Positions 16,117-25,034 of a DNA stretch of 48,631 nucleotides are shown here, one piece after another. Location: positions 1-48,631 of the forward strand of contig NZ_BOPF01000057.1 in the NCBI RefSeq assembly GCF_016863615.1, in the 5' to 3' direction. The stretch comes from Virgisporangium aliadipatigenens (GTDB lineage: Bacteria > Actinomycetota > Actinomycetes > Mycobacteriales > Micromonosporaceae). A model generated the notes under the pieces. It was not told where the DNA came from, ran no database searches, and saw only the letters and a program-made list of their open reading frames with translations. Each line of letters starts with the position of its first letter. Position 1 is the first letter of the stretch. Both the position numbers and the translations under genes were made by a program.

Positions 16117-18408
16117 ATGGATCGTCCCGCCGGGCAGGTCCTCGTACGGCAGCGCAGTGCCGACGACGAGGCGTTCCTGCGTCAGGTGAAGTGGTCAGAC
16201 CGCGCGCGTACCGGCACCGGAGCGGGGCGGTGGCTGGCGCGTGCGGTGACGGCCCTGCCGATGCTGCGCCGGCGGGTGGCGATGCTGCTGCTCGTCGTCG
16301 TGGCCGGCAGCGGTCTGGCGTTCGCCGGCGGTCCCGCGCAGGCCGACATCCTCGACGCGTTCGACATCAACACCTGGTGCGACCGCAAGGTGTTCCAGCC
16401 GGAGCGGGCCGACGAGGGCATGGTCGGCATGGTGCTGGAGCAGGAGTGGAAGAACCGCCCGGACAAGCCCACCACCAAGTGGGGCCAGTACGGGGTGGCC
16501 GGCACCACGTGGTCGACGTTCTGGCTGGACTGCTTCAGCAAGGCCGGTTTCTACAACGACGCCGCGAACTTCGTGTTCCACGACACGAAGCATCTGGCGG
16601 CGATGTCGATCCTCATCTTCTCCTGGACGTTCCGCGGTGACCTGCTCGACGTGTTCCTCTCGCCCAACGGCGAGGTCGGCGGGACCAAGGCGACCCTCGA
16701 CATGATGATCCAGCAGATCCACATCGACGTTTTCCTGCAGTTGTTCGCGGTCGGTGTGCTGATCGGCGCGATCGTGCTGGCGTGGAAGTGGCTGTTCAGC
16801 CGCGAGGGCGCGTCGAACATCCTCGGCAAGTTCATGGCGATGGTGCTGGTGGCCGGCTTCGCGTTCTTCTACGGCGGGGCGCCGGGCGGCGGTGGGCCGC
16901 ACGCCTCGTCGATGCTGAAGACCGTCAACGACTGGACGAACGACATCACCTCGGTCGTGCTGTCGGCGTTCACCGGCACCAACTGCTCCGAGCCCGACTT
17001 CAGCGGCACCGGTTCGGACTTCACCGAGGACCAGAAGGCGTTGCGAAAGCGGCGCAGCATCGCGCTGGACTGTGCGGCGGAGTCCCTGTACGAGGTCACC
17101 ATCTTCACGCCGTACGTGGTGGGGATGCTCGGCAGCTACAACCGCGCCAACCGGCAGGAGAACGGCCAGCCGGGCACGCCGACGAACGACGACCAGATGG
17201 CGTTGCGCATGTTGAAGCACAACGCGTACTCGTTCCGGGACGTGCAGGACAACGGCGGGAACATCGCCGACTACCGCGATCAGCGCCGCAACAACGACGG
17301 CACGATGAAGGGCGGCAAGCCGCAGATCTGCGAGGACACCGAGCAGGGGCGCTGGTGGACGGAGCACCGCAACGACGCCGGTGTCACGCCGCGCACGTTC
17401 ACGATGAAGGCGTGCGACCGCTCGTTGATGCGGGAGAACGAACTCGGTGTGCCCGATGAGCAGTTCGACGAGGCGACGTGGGTGTACTCCCGCGTACAGG
17501 TGTCGGAGAACGCCAAGGACACCAAGTACTGGAAGAACTGGAGCGGTGGCGCCTCGGACAACCGGTTCGGCATCGCGGTGCTGGCGCTGGTCGGCTCCAC
17601 GTCGATCGCGATCATCATCATCGTCGTGTCGCTCGCGTATCTGATGCTGCAGATCGCCACCATCATGCTCGCGTTGATGGCACCCGCGGCGTTCCTGATC
17701 GGCCTGATACCCGGCTTCGGCACGCAGATTCTGTTGCGGTGGCTGGAGTTGCTGCTCGGCACGTTCGTCAAGCGGATCGTGCTCGGTCTGTTCGTCGGCC
17801 TGTTGATGGCGTTGTATTCGGTCGTACTGACAATCAACATGCCGTGGATCATGAAGCTGGTCCTGGTGTGCATGATCGCGGCGATCGGCTTCACGTATCG
17901 GAAGCGGTTCACGGAGGCGTTCGCGCTGAAGTTCTCCGGAAGCCAGGACTTCCACACCGACGGCGAGATGGCAGGGAAGGCCAGCCAGCTCCTGGGTGGC
18001 ATCACCACCGGGGCGATCGGTGGCGCGGTCGGCGCCAAGCACGCGGGCATCTCGCCGTGGAAGGGCGCCCTCACCGGCGCCGGCCGCGGCATGACGCCGG
18101 GCAAGACGCGCCAGGCCTACGACGAGGTCTTCATGAACCGCCACATGCGCCGCAGCGTGGTGTCCGAGTCCGAGCAGAAGCGCAAGGAAGAGGAGCGGAC
18201 CCAACAGCAACAGCGGCAGCACCAGCGGGAGACGAAGCAGGACACCCGCCAGGAGCAGCAGGTCAGCGAGCAGAAGCGGCACACCAAGCAGCTCGACGAG
18301 GTGATCGCCGCGGTGGAACGGCTCAACGCGACGCAGCAGCAGCAACAACAGCGGCAGCGGCGCCAGTACGACCCGCGCAACAACAACCGCAACCGCAACC
18401 GGCCGTAG
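16117..18408 (+). CDS. VirB6/TrbL-like polytopic T4SS channel protein
   Basis: A 763-residue protein. Residues 50-75 look like a signal peptide or first helix ending in GGPAQAD. Helices follow at about 165-185, 208-228 and 233-252, then a soluble cysteine-containing loop of about 230 residues, then a cluster of about five helices between 485 and 595. The tail, about 690-763, is Gln/Arg-rich and probably coiled coil. The topology fits VirB6/TrbL inner-channel proteins. ATG at 16117 is chosen over TTG at 16108 because GGGGGAG at 16101-16107 is correctly spaced only for the former. Confidence 0.78.
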   Translation: MDRPAGQVLVRQRSADDEAFLRQVKWSDRARTGTGAGRWLARAVTALPMLRRRVAMLLLVVVAGSGLAFAGGPAQADILDAFDINTWCDRKVFQPERADEGMVGMVLEQEWKNRPDKPTTKWGQYGVAGTTWSTFWLDCFSKAGFYNDAANFVFHDTKHLAAMSILIFSWTFRGDLLDVFLSPNGEVGGTKATLDMMIQQIHIDVFLQLFAVGVLIGAIVLAWKWLFSREGASNILGKFMAMVLVAGFAFFYGGAPGGGGPHASSMLKTVNDWTNDITSVVLSAFTGTNCSEPDFSGTGSDFTEDQKALRKRRSIALDCAAESLYEVTIFTPYVVGMLGSYNRANRQENGQPGTPTNDDQMALRMLKHNAYSFRDVQDNGGNIADYRDQRRNNDGTMKGGKPQICEDTEQGRWWTEHRNDAGVTPRTFTMKACDRSLMRENELGVPDEQFDEATWVYSRVQVSENAKDTKYWKNWSGGASDNRFGIAVLALVGSTSIAIIIIVVSLAYLMLQIATIMLALMAPAAFLIGLIPGFGTQILLRWLELLLGTFVKRIVLGLFVGLLMALYSVVLTINMPWIMKLVLVCMIAAIGFTYRKRFTEAFALKFSGSQDFHTDGEMAGKASQLLGGITTGAIGGAVGAKHAGISPWKGALTGAGRGMTPGKTRQAYDEVFMNRHMRRSVVSESEQKRKEEERTQQQQRQHQRETKQDTRQEQQVSEQKRHTKQLDEVIAAVERLNATQQQQQQRQRRQYDPRNNNRNRNRP

Positions 18409-18428
18409 CGAAAGCGAGGGGATGAGCG

Positions 18429-19145
18429 ATGGCTACGGGATGGTCGAGTGTCGACCCGTTGCGGCGGCGGATCTTCATCGGCGCGGTGGTGATCATCGTG
18501 GTGCTGCTCGGCATCGTGGCGTTCGCCGGGCTCGGCGGCGGGGACGAACCCGACGAGCCGAGGGCGAGCGCGCGGGCCGGGCAGCAGCAGCCGGCGGCGC
18601 AGTCACCGGCCGCGCCGGGCGGTGGCGCGACGCCGCCGCCGACGGGCATCGAGCACGACGACCGGCAGTCCGTCGGTCCGGTGCCCAGCGGACCGCAGTC
18701 GCTGCCGCCGCGCTACACCGCGCCGCCGGTCGCGCCGATGTCGGAGGCCGACCTCACGGCGGCCTCCGGCCGGGCCATGTCGTTCCTGGAGGTGTTCGCC
18801 AACGGCCGGTGGAACGACACGGCCGAGAAGCAGATCGCGGCGATCTCGCCGTTCGTGTCGAAGGACTCGCTGGACAGTGTGCTGGCCCGCTACCAGCGGG
18901 TCCGCCCGGTCATGGACCGGCACGAGATCATCACCTACCAGGTCACCGAGGCGCGCTGGGCGCTGATCGGGGAGACCCAGGTGGTGCTCACGGTCGCCGG
19001 AAACCGCACCGTGGCATCCGACGGCGTCGCACCCAAGCCGGGCCGCATGGGCTTCACGCTGACGCTGGTGAAGCAGGCGAATGTCTGGATGGTCACCGCG
19101 GTGCGGGATCCGGGGGAGGGCGACGTTGGCAACGGCAACCGCTGA
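18429..19145 (+). CDS. Membrane-anchored T4SS-associated protein with NTF2-like domain
   Basis: A 238-residue protein with a short cytoplasmic start, one helix at residues 15-35 (IFIGAVVIIVVLLGIVAFAGL), a Pro/Gln-rich linker to about 105, and a folded domain at 112-235. The folded domain (AASGRAMSFLEVF, LDSVLARYQRV, EARWALIGETQVVLTV, MGFTLTLVKQANVWMVTAV) has the helix-then-sheet pattern of NTF2-like domains in TcpC/VirB8 proteins. It may be a second, smaller VirB8-type scaffold. ATG at 18429 follows GAGGGG. Family link is by pattern only. Confidence 0.62.
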   Translation: MATGWSSVDPLRRRIFIGAVVIIVVLLGIVAFAGLGGGDEPDEPRASARAGQQQPAAQSPAAPGGGATPPPTGIEHDDRQSVGPVPSGPQSLPPRYTAPPVAPMSEADLTAASGRAMSFLEVFANGRWNDTAEKQIAAISPFVSKDSLDSVLARYQRVRPVMDRHEIITYQVTEARWALIGETQVVLTVAGNRTVASDGVAPKPGRMGFTLTLVKQANVWMVTAVRDPGEGDVGNGNR

Positions 19146-19152
19146 CGCCCGT

Positions 19153-19632
19153 TCAGCCGCCGCAGGAGCCGAAGTGCTTGCCGCCGCGGTACTCGCTGAC
19201 GAACCAGCCGTCGTCGGTCTTCTTCAGCGTGAACTTGCCGAGGGCGTTGGGGCTGAAGTCGAGCTTGTCGCGGCTGCCGTCGGGCTGGAACCAGCCGCGG
19301 TTGCAGGCGCCGGTGATTTCGGCGGTGCCGCCGTCGACCTTCAGCCCGTTGGGCACCATCGCCTTGAACGCCTTCTTGTCGGCCACCTTCGCGTGCAGGG
19401 CCTTGACGGCCTTCTCGCAGGAGTCGGCGTCATTGTCGGTCGCGAACGTGTCCCGGACCGGCTCGAGCATCAGTTCGCAGGCGGCGTCGCCGTCGTCGTC
19501 GGCGATGTATTTGGTGAGATCGGTCAGCGTCGACTTGGGATCGTCCGGGGCCTCGGGGCCACCGCACGCGGTACCCGCGAATACGACCGCGGTGGCCGTC
19601 AGGGCAACGGCGACGGTTCGAAGAATGCGCAT
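19153..19632 (-). CDS. Secreted lipoprotein of unknown function
   Basis: A 159-residue precursor with a typical lipoprotein signal (MRILRTVAVALTATAVVF, then AGTACGG with the lipidated Cys at about residue 23). The mature part, about 135 residues, has further cysteines in DDGDAACELML, DADSCEKAVKAL, GACNRGW and FGSCGG that could form disulfides. It ends with a strand-rich domain (GKFTLKKTDDGWFVSEYRGG). ATG at 19632 has GGGGGAA upstream; longer upstream starts lack a signal peptide. It lies on the opposite strand inside the T4SS operon, so it is separately regulated. Confidence 0.8.
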   Translation of the reverse strand: MRILRTVAVALTATAVVFAGTACGGPEAPDDPKSTLTDLTKYIADDDGDAACELMLEPVRDTFATDNDADSCEKAVKALHAKVADKKAFKAMVPNGLKVDGGTAEITGACNRGWFQPDGSRDKLDFSPNALGKFTLKKTDDGWFVSEYRGGKHFGSCGG

Positions 19633-19781
19633 GTCTGTTCCCCCGTTGGTGTGTTTTCCTCGGTAGCCGGAGGGCTCCGCGGCACTCGCGCCAGTGGGCA
19701 GTATCGCGAAGTCGGTTGATGCCGGCAAGCGCGGTCGACGGTGCGGATGCGGTGACGGCCATCTAACACGGGGGAGGACAG

Positions 19782-21467
19782 ATGCCGGCTCCAATGGCGA
19801 TTTTCAAGGCCGTTCAGCTGGCCGGTCAGGTGCGCAACGCGGCGAACGCGGCCCGCGGGTCCGGTGGCGGTGGCGGTGGTGGGGCGGGCGGCGGTGGCGG
19901 CTTCAAGGTGATCGCCGGCATCGTGGCGCTCTTCGCTCCGGTGCTGCTCGTCATCGTGATGATCCAGAGCATCTCGAGCCTGATCGGGTTCCGCGACGCG
20001 GCCAACGAGGACGGCTGCGCGGCCACCATGGCGGGCGCCGGGGTGCCCACCAACTACAACTTCACGCTGCCGAAGTGGGACCCGGATCCGGCGAAGCGCC
20101 AGCAGACGAAGAACCCGGAAGCGACGCCGGGGCCGCTGCCCGAGACGTACGAGCACGCCGGCAAGACGGTTCCCTACGCGCAGTACTTCCACGACGCGGA
20201 ACGCAAGTTCGGGGTCCCGTGGTTCTTCCTCGCCGCGCAGTCGTGGCAGGAGACCCGGCACGGCGCCGATCCGTCCACTTGGGACCGTGGCGCCAACAGC
20301 GACGCCTCGTACGGCCCGATGCAGTTCATCCCGGCCACGTTCAGGGCCTACGGCGTCGACGGCGACAACGACGGCAAGGTCACCGACGAGAGCGTCGCCG
20401 ACGGGGTGTTCGCGGCGGCGAACCTGTTGGTGAAGAACGGATTCCTGGAGGGCCCCGAGGGCGTCCTGCGGGCGATCGGCGCGTACAACCCGCACGAGTT
20501 CTACAAGAACGACGTGCTGTTCTGGGCGGAGAAGTTCTCCGGTGGCGTCACCGACACCACGAACGTCGACGCGCAGATGTGCAGCGGCCTGGACTCCGGG
20601 CTGCTGGCGCAGGTGGTCGCGTACGTCGTCGCGCGGGTCGGCTACCCATACGTGTGGGCCACCGAGGGCCCGGACTCCTACGACTGCTCGGGGCTGATGC
20701 TCGCCGCGTACAAGTCGGTCGGCGTGCAGATCAACCGGCGCGCGGTCGACCAGGCCGACGACGAGCGGATCGACATCGTGAAGCGCCGGCCGGTCACCGA
20801 CGGGTCCGGGCTGATGCCCGGCGACCTGCTCTTCATGGACAACGGCAGCCGCGCCCAGAACGACTACTCCAGCCGGCTGCAGGCGTACATCGGCCACGTG
20901 GCGATGTACATCGGCAACGGCGAGGTGGTCGAGGCGTACAGCAGCGACCGGGGCGTGATCCGTTCCAAGTACGAGCCGGGCCGCTGGGCGAAGGTGATGG
21001 GCGTCGGCCGGGTCAAGGGCATGGTGGCCTCCGGCGGCTCCGCGGGACCCTGGGCGCGGCCGGTGACCGGCGTGGTGACCTCCGAGTTCGGCCTGCGCGC
21101 GTCGCCGGGCGACGGCGGTTCGACCAACCACAAGGGGATCGACATCGGCGCCGGCTGCGGCACGCCGATCTACGCGGTCGCCGACGGCGTGGTGGCCTTC
21201 GCGGGTCCGGCCAACGGCTACGGCAACTACATAGAGATCAACCACGGCAGCAACGTGATGACCGGCTACGGCCATGAACAGGCGCTGTTCGTCAACAAGG
21301 GCGACACGGTCCGGAAGGGCCAGAAGATCGCCGAGGTCGGCAACCTGGGCAACTCGACCGGCTGCCACCTGCACTTCGAGGTGCTCAACAGCAGCGGCGC
21401 CCTGTTCACCGGGCACATCGATCCGAAGCCGGTGCTGATCGCGCACCAGGTCAACTACTGGGGTTGA
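19782..21467 (+). CDS. Three-domain peptidoglycan hydrolase of the T4SS
   Basis: A 561-residue membrane-anchored wall hydrolase. A Gly-rich linker precedes one helix (about residues 42-65). Then come a lytic transglycosylase-like domain (about 125-255, catalytic-type E157 in SWQETRHG), an NlpC/P60 peptidase (about 280-410, C302 in DCSG, H372 in IGHVAMY), and an M23 metallopeptidase (about 425-550, H450 and D454 in HKGID, H529-L-H531). All key residues are present, so glycan strand and peptide cutting are combined in one chain. In Gram-positive T4SS loci such enzymes (VirB1/TcpG-like) open the wall for the apparatus. Strong GGGGGAGG precedes the ATG. Confidence 0.92.
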   Translation: MPAPMAIFKAVQLAGQVRNAANAARGSGGGGGGGAGGGGGFKVIAGIVALFAPVLLVIVMIQSISSLIGFRDAANEDGCAATMAGAGVPTNYNFTLPKWDPDPAKRQQTKNPEATPGPLPETYEHAGKTVPYAQYFHDAERKFGVPWFFLAAQSWQETRHGADPSTWDRGANSDASYGPMQFIPATFRAYGVDGDNDGKVTDESVADGVFAAANLLVKNGFLEGPEGVLRAIGAYNPHEFYKNDVLFWAEKFSGGVTDTTNVDAQMCSGLDSGLLAQVVAYVVARVGYPYVWATEGPDSYDCSGLMLAAYKSVGVQINRRAVDQADDERIDIVKRRPVTDGSGLMPGDLLFMDNGSRAQNDYSSRLQAYIGHVAMYIGNGEVVEAYSSDRGVIRSKYEPGRWAKVMGVGRVKGMVASGGSAGPWARPVTGVVTSEFGLRASPGDGGSTNHKGIDIGAGCGTPIYAVADGVVAFAGPANGYGNYIEINHGSNVMTGYGHEQALFVNKGDTVRKGQKIAEVGNLGNSTGCHLHFEVLNSSGALFTGHIDPKPVLIAHQVNYWG

Positions 21468-21477
21468 GCGACACCGT

Positions 21478-22527
21478 ATGAGTGGACTCGTGACACGGGC
21501 GCGCCGGCGGCTGGATGAGATCCGGCCGGCGCGGCCTCGCAAGACGGCCGACCGCCGCCGCACCTACACGATCGCGCTGTTCGCGGTGGCGCTGCTGACG
21601 GCGATGGCGTGGCTCAACGACCATTCGCGCTTCGCCGTCGGGTTCCTCGTCGCGCTGATCCTCGGGCTGCTGTGGGTCGCGTGGGAGGTGCACCGGGCGC
21701 TGCTCACCAGCGCATTGGCCATCCTGTGGTGGGTGAGCACCACGCCGGCGGTGGGCGTGCTCAGCACGATGCGGTTGCCGGCGTTGGCGTCGATCGCGTT
21801 CGTGCCGTCGGCCACCACGGCGACGGTCGCGTTGGGGGCGGTCGTCTGGCTGTGCGCGATGGTCAGCCGGGCGCCGCGGCCGGCCGCCACGATCATGCTG
21901 GCCTGGGCGGTGAACTTCGCCGTCCTGCTCACGGCGTCGCTGGTCGCGCCGCGGCACGGCTGGCTGGTCGGCTACGTGGTGACGATCGCGGTGCTGGTGT
22001 GGCGGCTCAGCCCGCCGATGCGTTCGCGGCGGATCCCGGCGCCGCCCGAGGACGACCCCGACGCCGAGGCGCTCCACGGGGCGCTGCGGAACCTGGGGCC
22101 CGGGCACTCGGTCGGCTGGCGGGTGCCCACGGCGAAGGGCCGTTCGGTGACGGTGGTGACCGGGTCGACCGGAACGTTCGCGGTGCACCTGTGCGAGCCG
22201 GACGGCGAGGTGGGGACGACGGGCCGCGGCACCCGGTTGGTGGCCGGCGGCACCCGTCTGGACCGGCCGGTGCGGCACGCGGCGTCGGCGGCGCGCCGGG
22301 TCGCCAGGACGTTGCGCACGCCGGTGCAGCCGGTGCTGGTCGTGTCGGGCGCGGAGTTCCCGACCGGGATCATGCGCACCACCGACGGGACGGCCGAGGA
22401 GCGCTCCGAGGTGCTGGTGATCCGGGCCGACCTGCTGGCCGGCCGGCTCGGTCACGGGCCGGCGGTGCTGACCGGCCTGCAGGTGCGGCGGCTGGCCCGA
22501 AGGATGCGATCCGCGGCGTCCGTATAA
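21478..22527 (+). CDS. Polytopic membrane protein with NERD-like C-terminal domain
   Basis: A 349-residue protein. A basic N-terminus leads into about five to six helices between residues 30 and 180 (for example YTIALFAVALLTAMAWL and FAVGFLVALILGLLWVAW). A soluble domain of about 140 residues follows (HSVGWRVPTAKG, VTVVTGSTGTFAVHL, VQPVLVVSGAEF). Its strand pattern recalls nuclease-related (NERD) domains, but the catalytic E-x-K is not visible. It starts 10 bp after the hydrolase stop and closes the first T4SS block. A T4SS role is inferred from position only. Confidence 0.6.
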   Translation: MSGLVTRARRRLDEIRPARPRKTADRRRTYTIALFAVALLTAMAWLNDHSRFAVGFLVALILGLLWVAWEVHRALLTSALAILWWVSTTPAVGVLSTMRLPALASIAFVPSATTATVALGAVVWLCAMVSRAPRPAATIMLAWAVNFAVLLTASLVAPRHGWLVGYVVTIAVLVWRLSPPMRSRRIPAPPEDDPDAEALHGALRNLGPGHSVGWRVPTAKGRSVTVVTGSTGTFAVHLCEPDGEVGTTGRGTRLVAGGTRLDRPVRHAASAARRVARTLRTPVQPVLVVSGAEFPTGIMRTTDGTAEERSEVLVIRADLLAGRLGHGPAVLTGLQVRRLARRMRSAASV

Positions 22528-22528
22528 T
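22523..22528 (+). promoter_or_regulatory. Candidate -10 element for a leaderless transcript
   Basis: A perfect TATAAT overlaps the TAA stop of the preceding gene and ends ten bases before the ATG of the methyltransferase gene. The spacing puts transcription start at or very near that ATG, and no ribosome binding site lies in between. A -35 is not recognisable. Confidence 0.5.
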
Positions 22529-22538
22529 CGGCCCTTCC

Positions 22539-23696
22539 ATGAGCCGCCAGAACCCGCCCCCGCACCGGTCCCGTCCGCGCCCGCAGGACCGCACCGCGCC
22601 CCGCCGGCGCGAAGATCCGCCGTTGCCGGCCGGTGTCACCCGGATGTTCGCGATGGCGGTGCCCGGCCTGGCGCCGCTGGTCGCCCGGTCACTCGACCGG
22701 CTGCCCGGGGTCACCGTCCAGGACAGCGGCTTCGACGGGCGCGCCGACGTCGTGGTCTTCGAGGTGGCCCGCGGCAGGCGCGGCGAGGTCGCCGACCTGA
22801 GCCTGGTCGAGGACCTGTTCGTCGAGGTGGGGCGCACGACGCGGGGCGACGGCGACCGGCCGGTCCAGATCGCCGGCCGGATGTGGCGGCCCGAACGGGT
22901 GCAGCGCGCGCTCTCGGTCTGGGCCGACCAGGTACGCCCGCTGAGCACCGGCATGTCGTACCGGGTGATCGCGCGCGTGCTGCACGAACGCGCGTTCCTG
23001 CGCACGCAGCTGCGGCAGGAGTTCGTCGACGTGATCGCCCGGGACCGGCCGCGCTGGCGGGTGGCGGACCCGGCACAGATCGAGGTCTGGGTCAGCGAGT
23101 ACGCGGCCGGCCGGATCGTCGCCGGACTGCGCCTGACCGACGCGTCGACCCGCCAGCACGAGGGCCGCCTGGTCGAGCGCGAGGGTGCGCTGCGCCCCAC
23201 GGTGGCCAGCGCGATGGTCGAACTGGCGGGTGCGGCGCACGAGCCGAAGCCGGAGGCGGAGGGGCGCCGGCCGCTGCTGCTCGACCCCTGCTGCGGTTCG
23301 GGCACGATCCTGGCCGAGGCCCTGGAGGCGGGCTGGGCCGCCGAAGGGCTGGACATCGACGACGACGCCGTGCGGGTGGCCGCCACCAACGTTCCCGAGG
23401 CGACGGTGCGCCACGGTGACGCGCGCCGGCTGGAGTACGCCGACGGCAGCGTCGACGCGTGCGTGTCCAACCTGCCGTTCGGCGAGCAGTACGCCGTTCA
23501 GGGGGAGATGAAGGCCTGGCTGCGCACCGTGCTCGGCGAGATGGCGCGGGTGGTGCGCCCGGGCGGGCGGGTGGTGCTGCTGGCGCCGGCCGTCGACCGG
23601 GCCGCGGTGCCGGGTGCGCTGCGGCTGCGCGAACGCTTCCCGATCAGGCTCCTCGGCATGAAGACCACTATCTGGGTCTACGACCGGGTCGAGTAG
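22539..23696 (+). CDS. THUMP-type RNA methyltransferase
   Basis: A 385-residue SAM-dependent methyltransferase. A disordered basic start is followed by a THUMP-like RNA-binding region (about residues 25-210). The Rossmann methyltransferase domain shows the SAM motif DPCCGSGTILAEAL near residue 248 and the target-base motif NLPFG near 311, the hallmark of N2-guanine or related RNA methyltransferases of the RlmL/Trm14 group. The exact RNA and base are not assignable. Its 3' end overlaps the convergent glycosyltransferase by 19 nt. Confidence 0.8.
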   Translation: MSRQNPPPHRSRPRPQDRTAPRRREDPPLPAGVTRMFAMAVPGLAPLVARSLDRLPGVTVQDSGFDGRADVVVFEVARGRRGEVADLSLVEDLFVEVGRTTRGDGDRPVQIAGRMWRPERVQRALSVWADQVRPLSTGMSYRVIARVLHERAFLRTQLRQEFVDVIARDRPRWRVADPAQIEVWVSEYAAGRIVAGLRLTDASTRQHEGRLVEREGALRPTVASAMVELAGAAHEPKPEAEGRRPLLLDPCCGSGTILAEALEAGWAAEGLDIDDDAVRVAATNVPEATVRHGDARRLEYADGSVDACVSNLPFGEQYAVQGEMKAWLRTVLGEMARVVRPGGRVVLLAPAVDRAAVPGALRLRERFPIRLLGMKTTIWVYDRVE

Positions 23697-25033
23697 GCCG
23701 TCTCGCGGCGCAGGATCGACGCCGAGGCCGCGGACGGGGCGCCACCGGCGACGGCCCGCGCCGCCGCCAGGAACTCCCGCTGTCGCGCCGCCAGCGCCGA
23801 CGCGTCCCGCCCGCCCAGCGCCCGCGCGGCGGCGTCCATGACGAACTCCAGCGCGGCGGTGTCCGGCACCATCGCCGCCACCTCCTCGCGCCGGCGTTCC
23901 AGCACCAGGTCCACCGCGTCGGGCGGCACGAAACCGTTCGCCGCGCGGGCGGCCGCGTCGACCATGGACCACGTGCGGGTGCGGGCGGTGGCCTCGACGA
24001 ACCCGTCCAGCGACGGCGCCGCACCGTAGAGGTCGCTGCCGTCGACCAGGGCGCCGAACGCGCGCCGCCCGTCGGAGCACGCCTCGTACGGCATCCACCG
24101 CATCGTCTCGGTGCCGGGCACGAACCCGGTGCCGGTGTGCCGGCCGCGCATGACCGAGATGCGCTGCCCGAGATCCATGTCCTCGAACAGCTCGACGCTT
24201 GTGGTGTAGCCGCCGGCGAGGGCGTAGGCCTCCATGGTGAACGCGACGTTCCAGCCGGCGGTGACGACCCTGTTCCACGCGAAGTTGTAGTCGCCGCCGC
24301 GCTCCGGGCGCAGCCGCGGGTCGGCGAGGGCGTGTTCGCAGGCCCGCCAGGTGAGCCGCTCGACGAAGAGCGGCAGGTACTCCAGCAGGTCGAGGCTGCG
24401 CAGGTGCCAGCCGCGCAGCGCGTCGAGGTGCGGCTCGGCGTCGAACGCCCGCACGACGTGCGCGGCCCGGCCGTGTTCGACCCACTCGACGTCGGCGTCC
24501 TCGGTGATCAGGTACACCGGTGCGGTACGCGGCCCGGCGAGCATGCGGGTGGCGGTGATGTCGACGGCGAGCTTGCGGGACAACGGCAGGAACGTGGCAC
24601 ACTCCGCCGGCCACTCGACCTCGACCAGCCGGCACGTCACGTCGGCGCGGTGCCGCTCGGCCCAGGCGGTGACGATCGCGGCGGTGTCGTCGCGCTTCGT
24701 GCCGGCGAGATGCTGGCGGACCACCAGGATCTCGGCGTGCCGCCCGAGTCCCGAGGAGCGCAGGTCGGTCGCGAGGGCCGTCAGGCAGGGGCCGATCAGG
24801 TCGGCCTCGTTGCCGGCGAGCAGGAACACGGTGAGCCGGTGTCCGGGCGGCAGCGGCCCGAACCGGTCGGCCCACCCGCCGGTCAGCTCCCGCCAGGCGG
24901 GTTCCTGCGCGGCGAGGTAGGCGGCGACGGCGGCGCGCTCGGCGGCCGGGTCGCGACCGAGGAACTCCCGCCCGGTGTGCCCGCGCAGCCACGGGTCCTC
25001 GAGGTAGTCCCCGAGACGCAGCGGTCCGTCCAC
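23678..25033 (-). CDS. GT-A-type glycosyltransferase, coupled to miaA-like gene
   Basis: A 451-residue protein with a GT2-like core: FLLAGNEADLIGPCL as the nucleotide-binding start, a DxD-like TEDADVEW near the centre, and the acidic ELFEDMDLGQR motif. Before the core lie about 50 residues on plan GDYLEDPWLRGHTG, and after it a helical tail rich in Ala/Arg. GTG at 25033 begins one base after the stop of the prenyltransferase-like gene, so the two form a unit. Sugar and acceptor unknown; it may belong with the glycosyltransferase cluster further downstream. Confidence 0.62.
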   Translation of the reverse strand: MDGPLRLGDYLEDPWLRGHTGREFLGRDPAAERAAVAAYLAAQEPAWRELTGGWADRFGPLPPGHRLTVFLLAGNEADLIGPCLTALATDLRSSGLGRHAEILVVRQHLAGTKRDDTAAIVTAWAERHRADVTCRLVEVEWPAECATFLPLSRKLAVDITATRMLAGPRTAPVYLITEDADVEWVEHGRAAHVVRAFDAEPHLDALRGWHLRSLDLLEYLPLFVERLTWRACEHALADPRLRPERGGDYNFAWNRVVTAGWNVAFTMEAYALAGGYTTSVELFEDMDLGQRISVMRGRHTGTGFVPGTETMRWMPYEACSDGRRAFGALVDGSDLYGAAPSLDGFVEATARTRTWSMVDAAARAANGFVPPDAVDLVLERRREEVAAMVPDTAALEFVMDAAARALGGRDASALAARQREFLAAARAVAGGAPSAASASILRRETAYSTRS

Positions 25034-25034
25034 G

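Noticed and set aside
16195-18348. Open frame of 717 codons on the minus strand across the VirB6-like gene
   Set aside because: Mirror of the coding strand's third-position GC bias; low-complexity Arg/Leu/His-rich text and no start signal.
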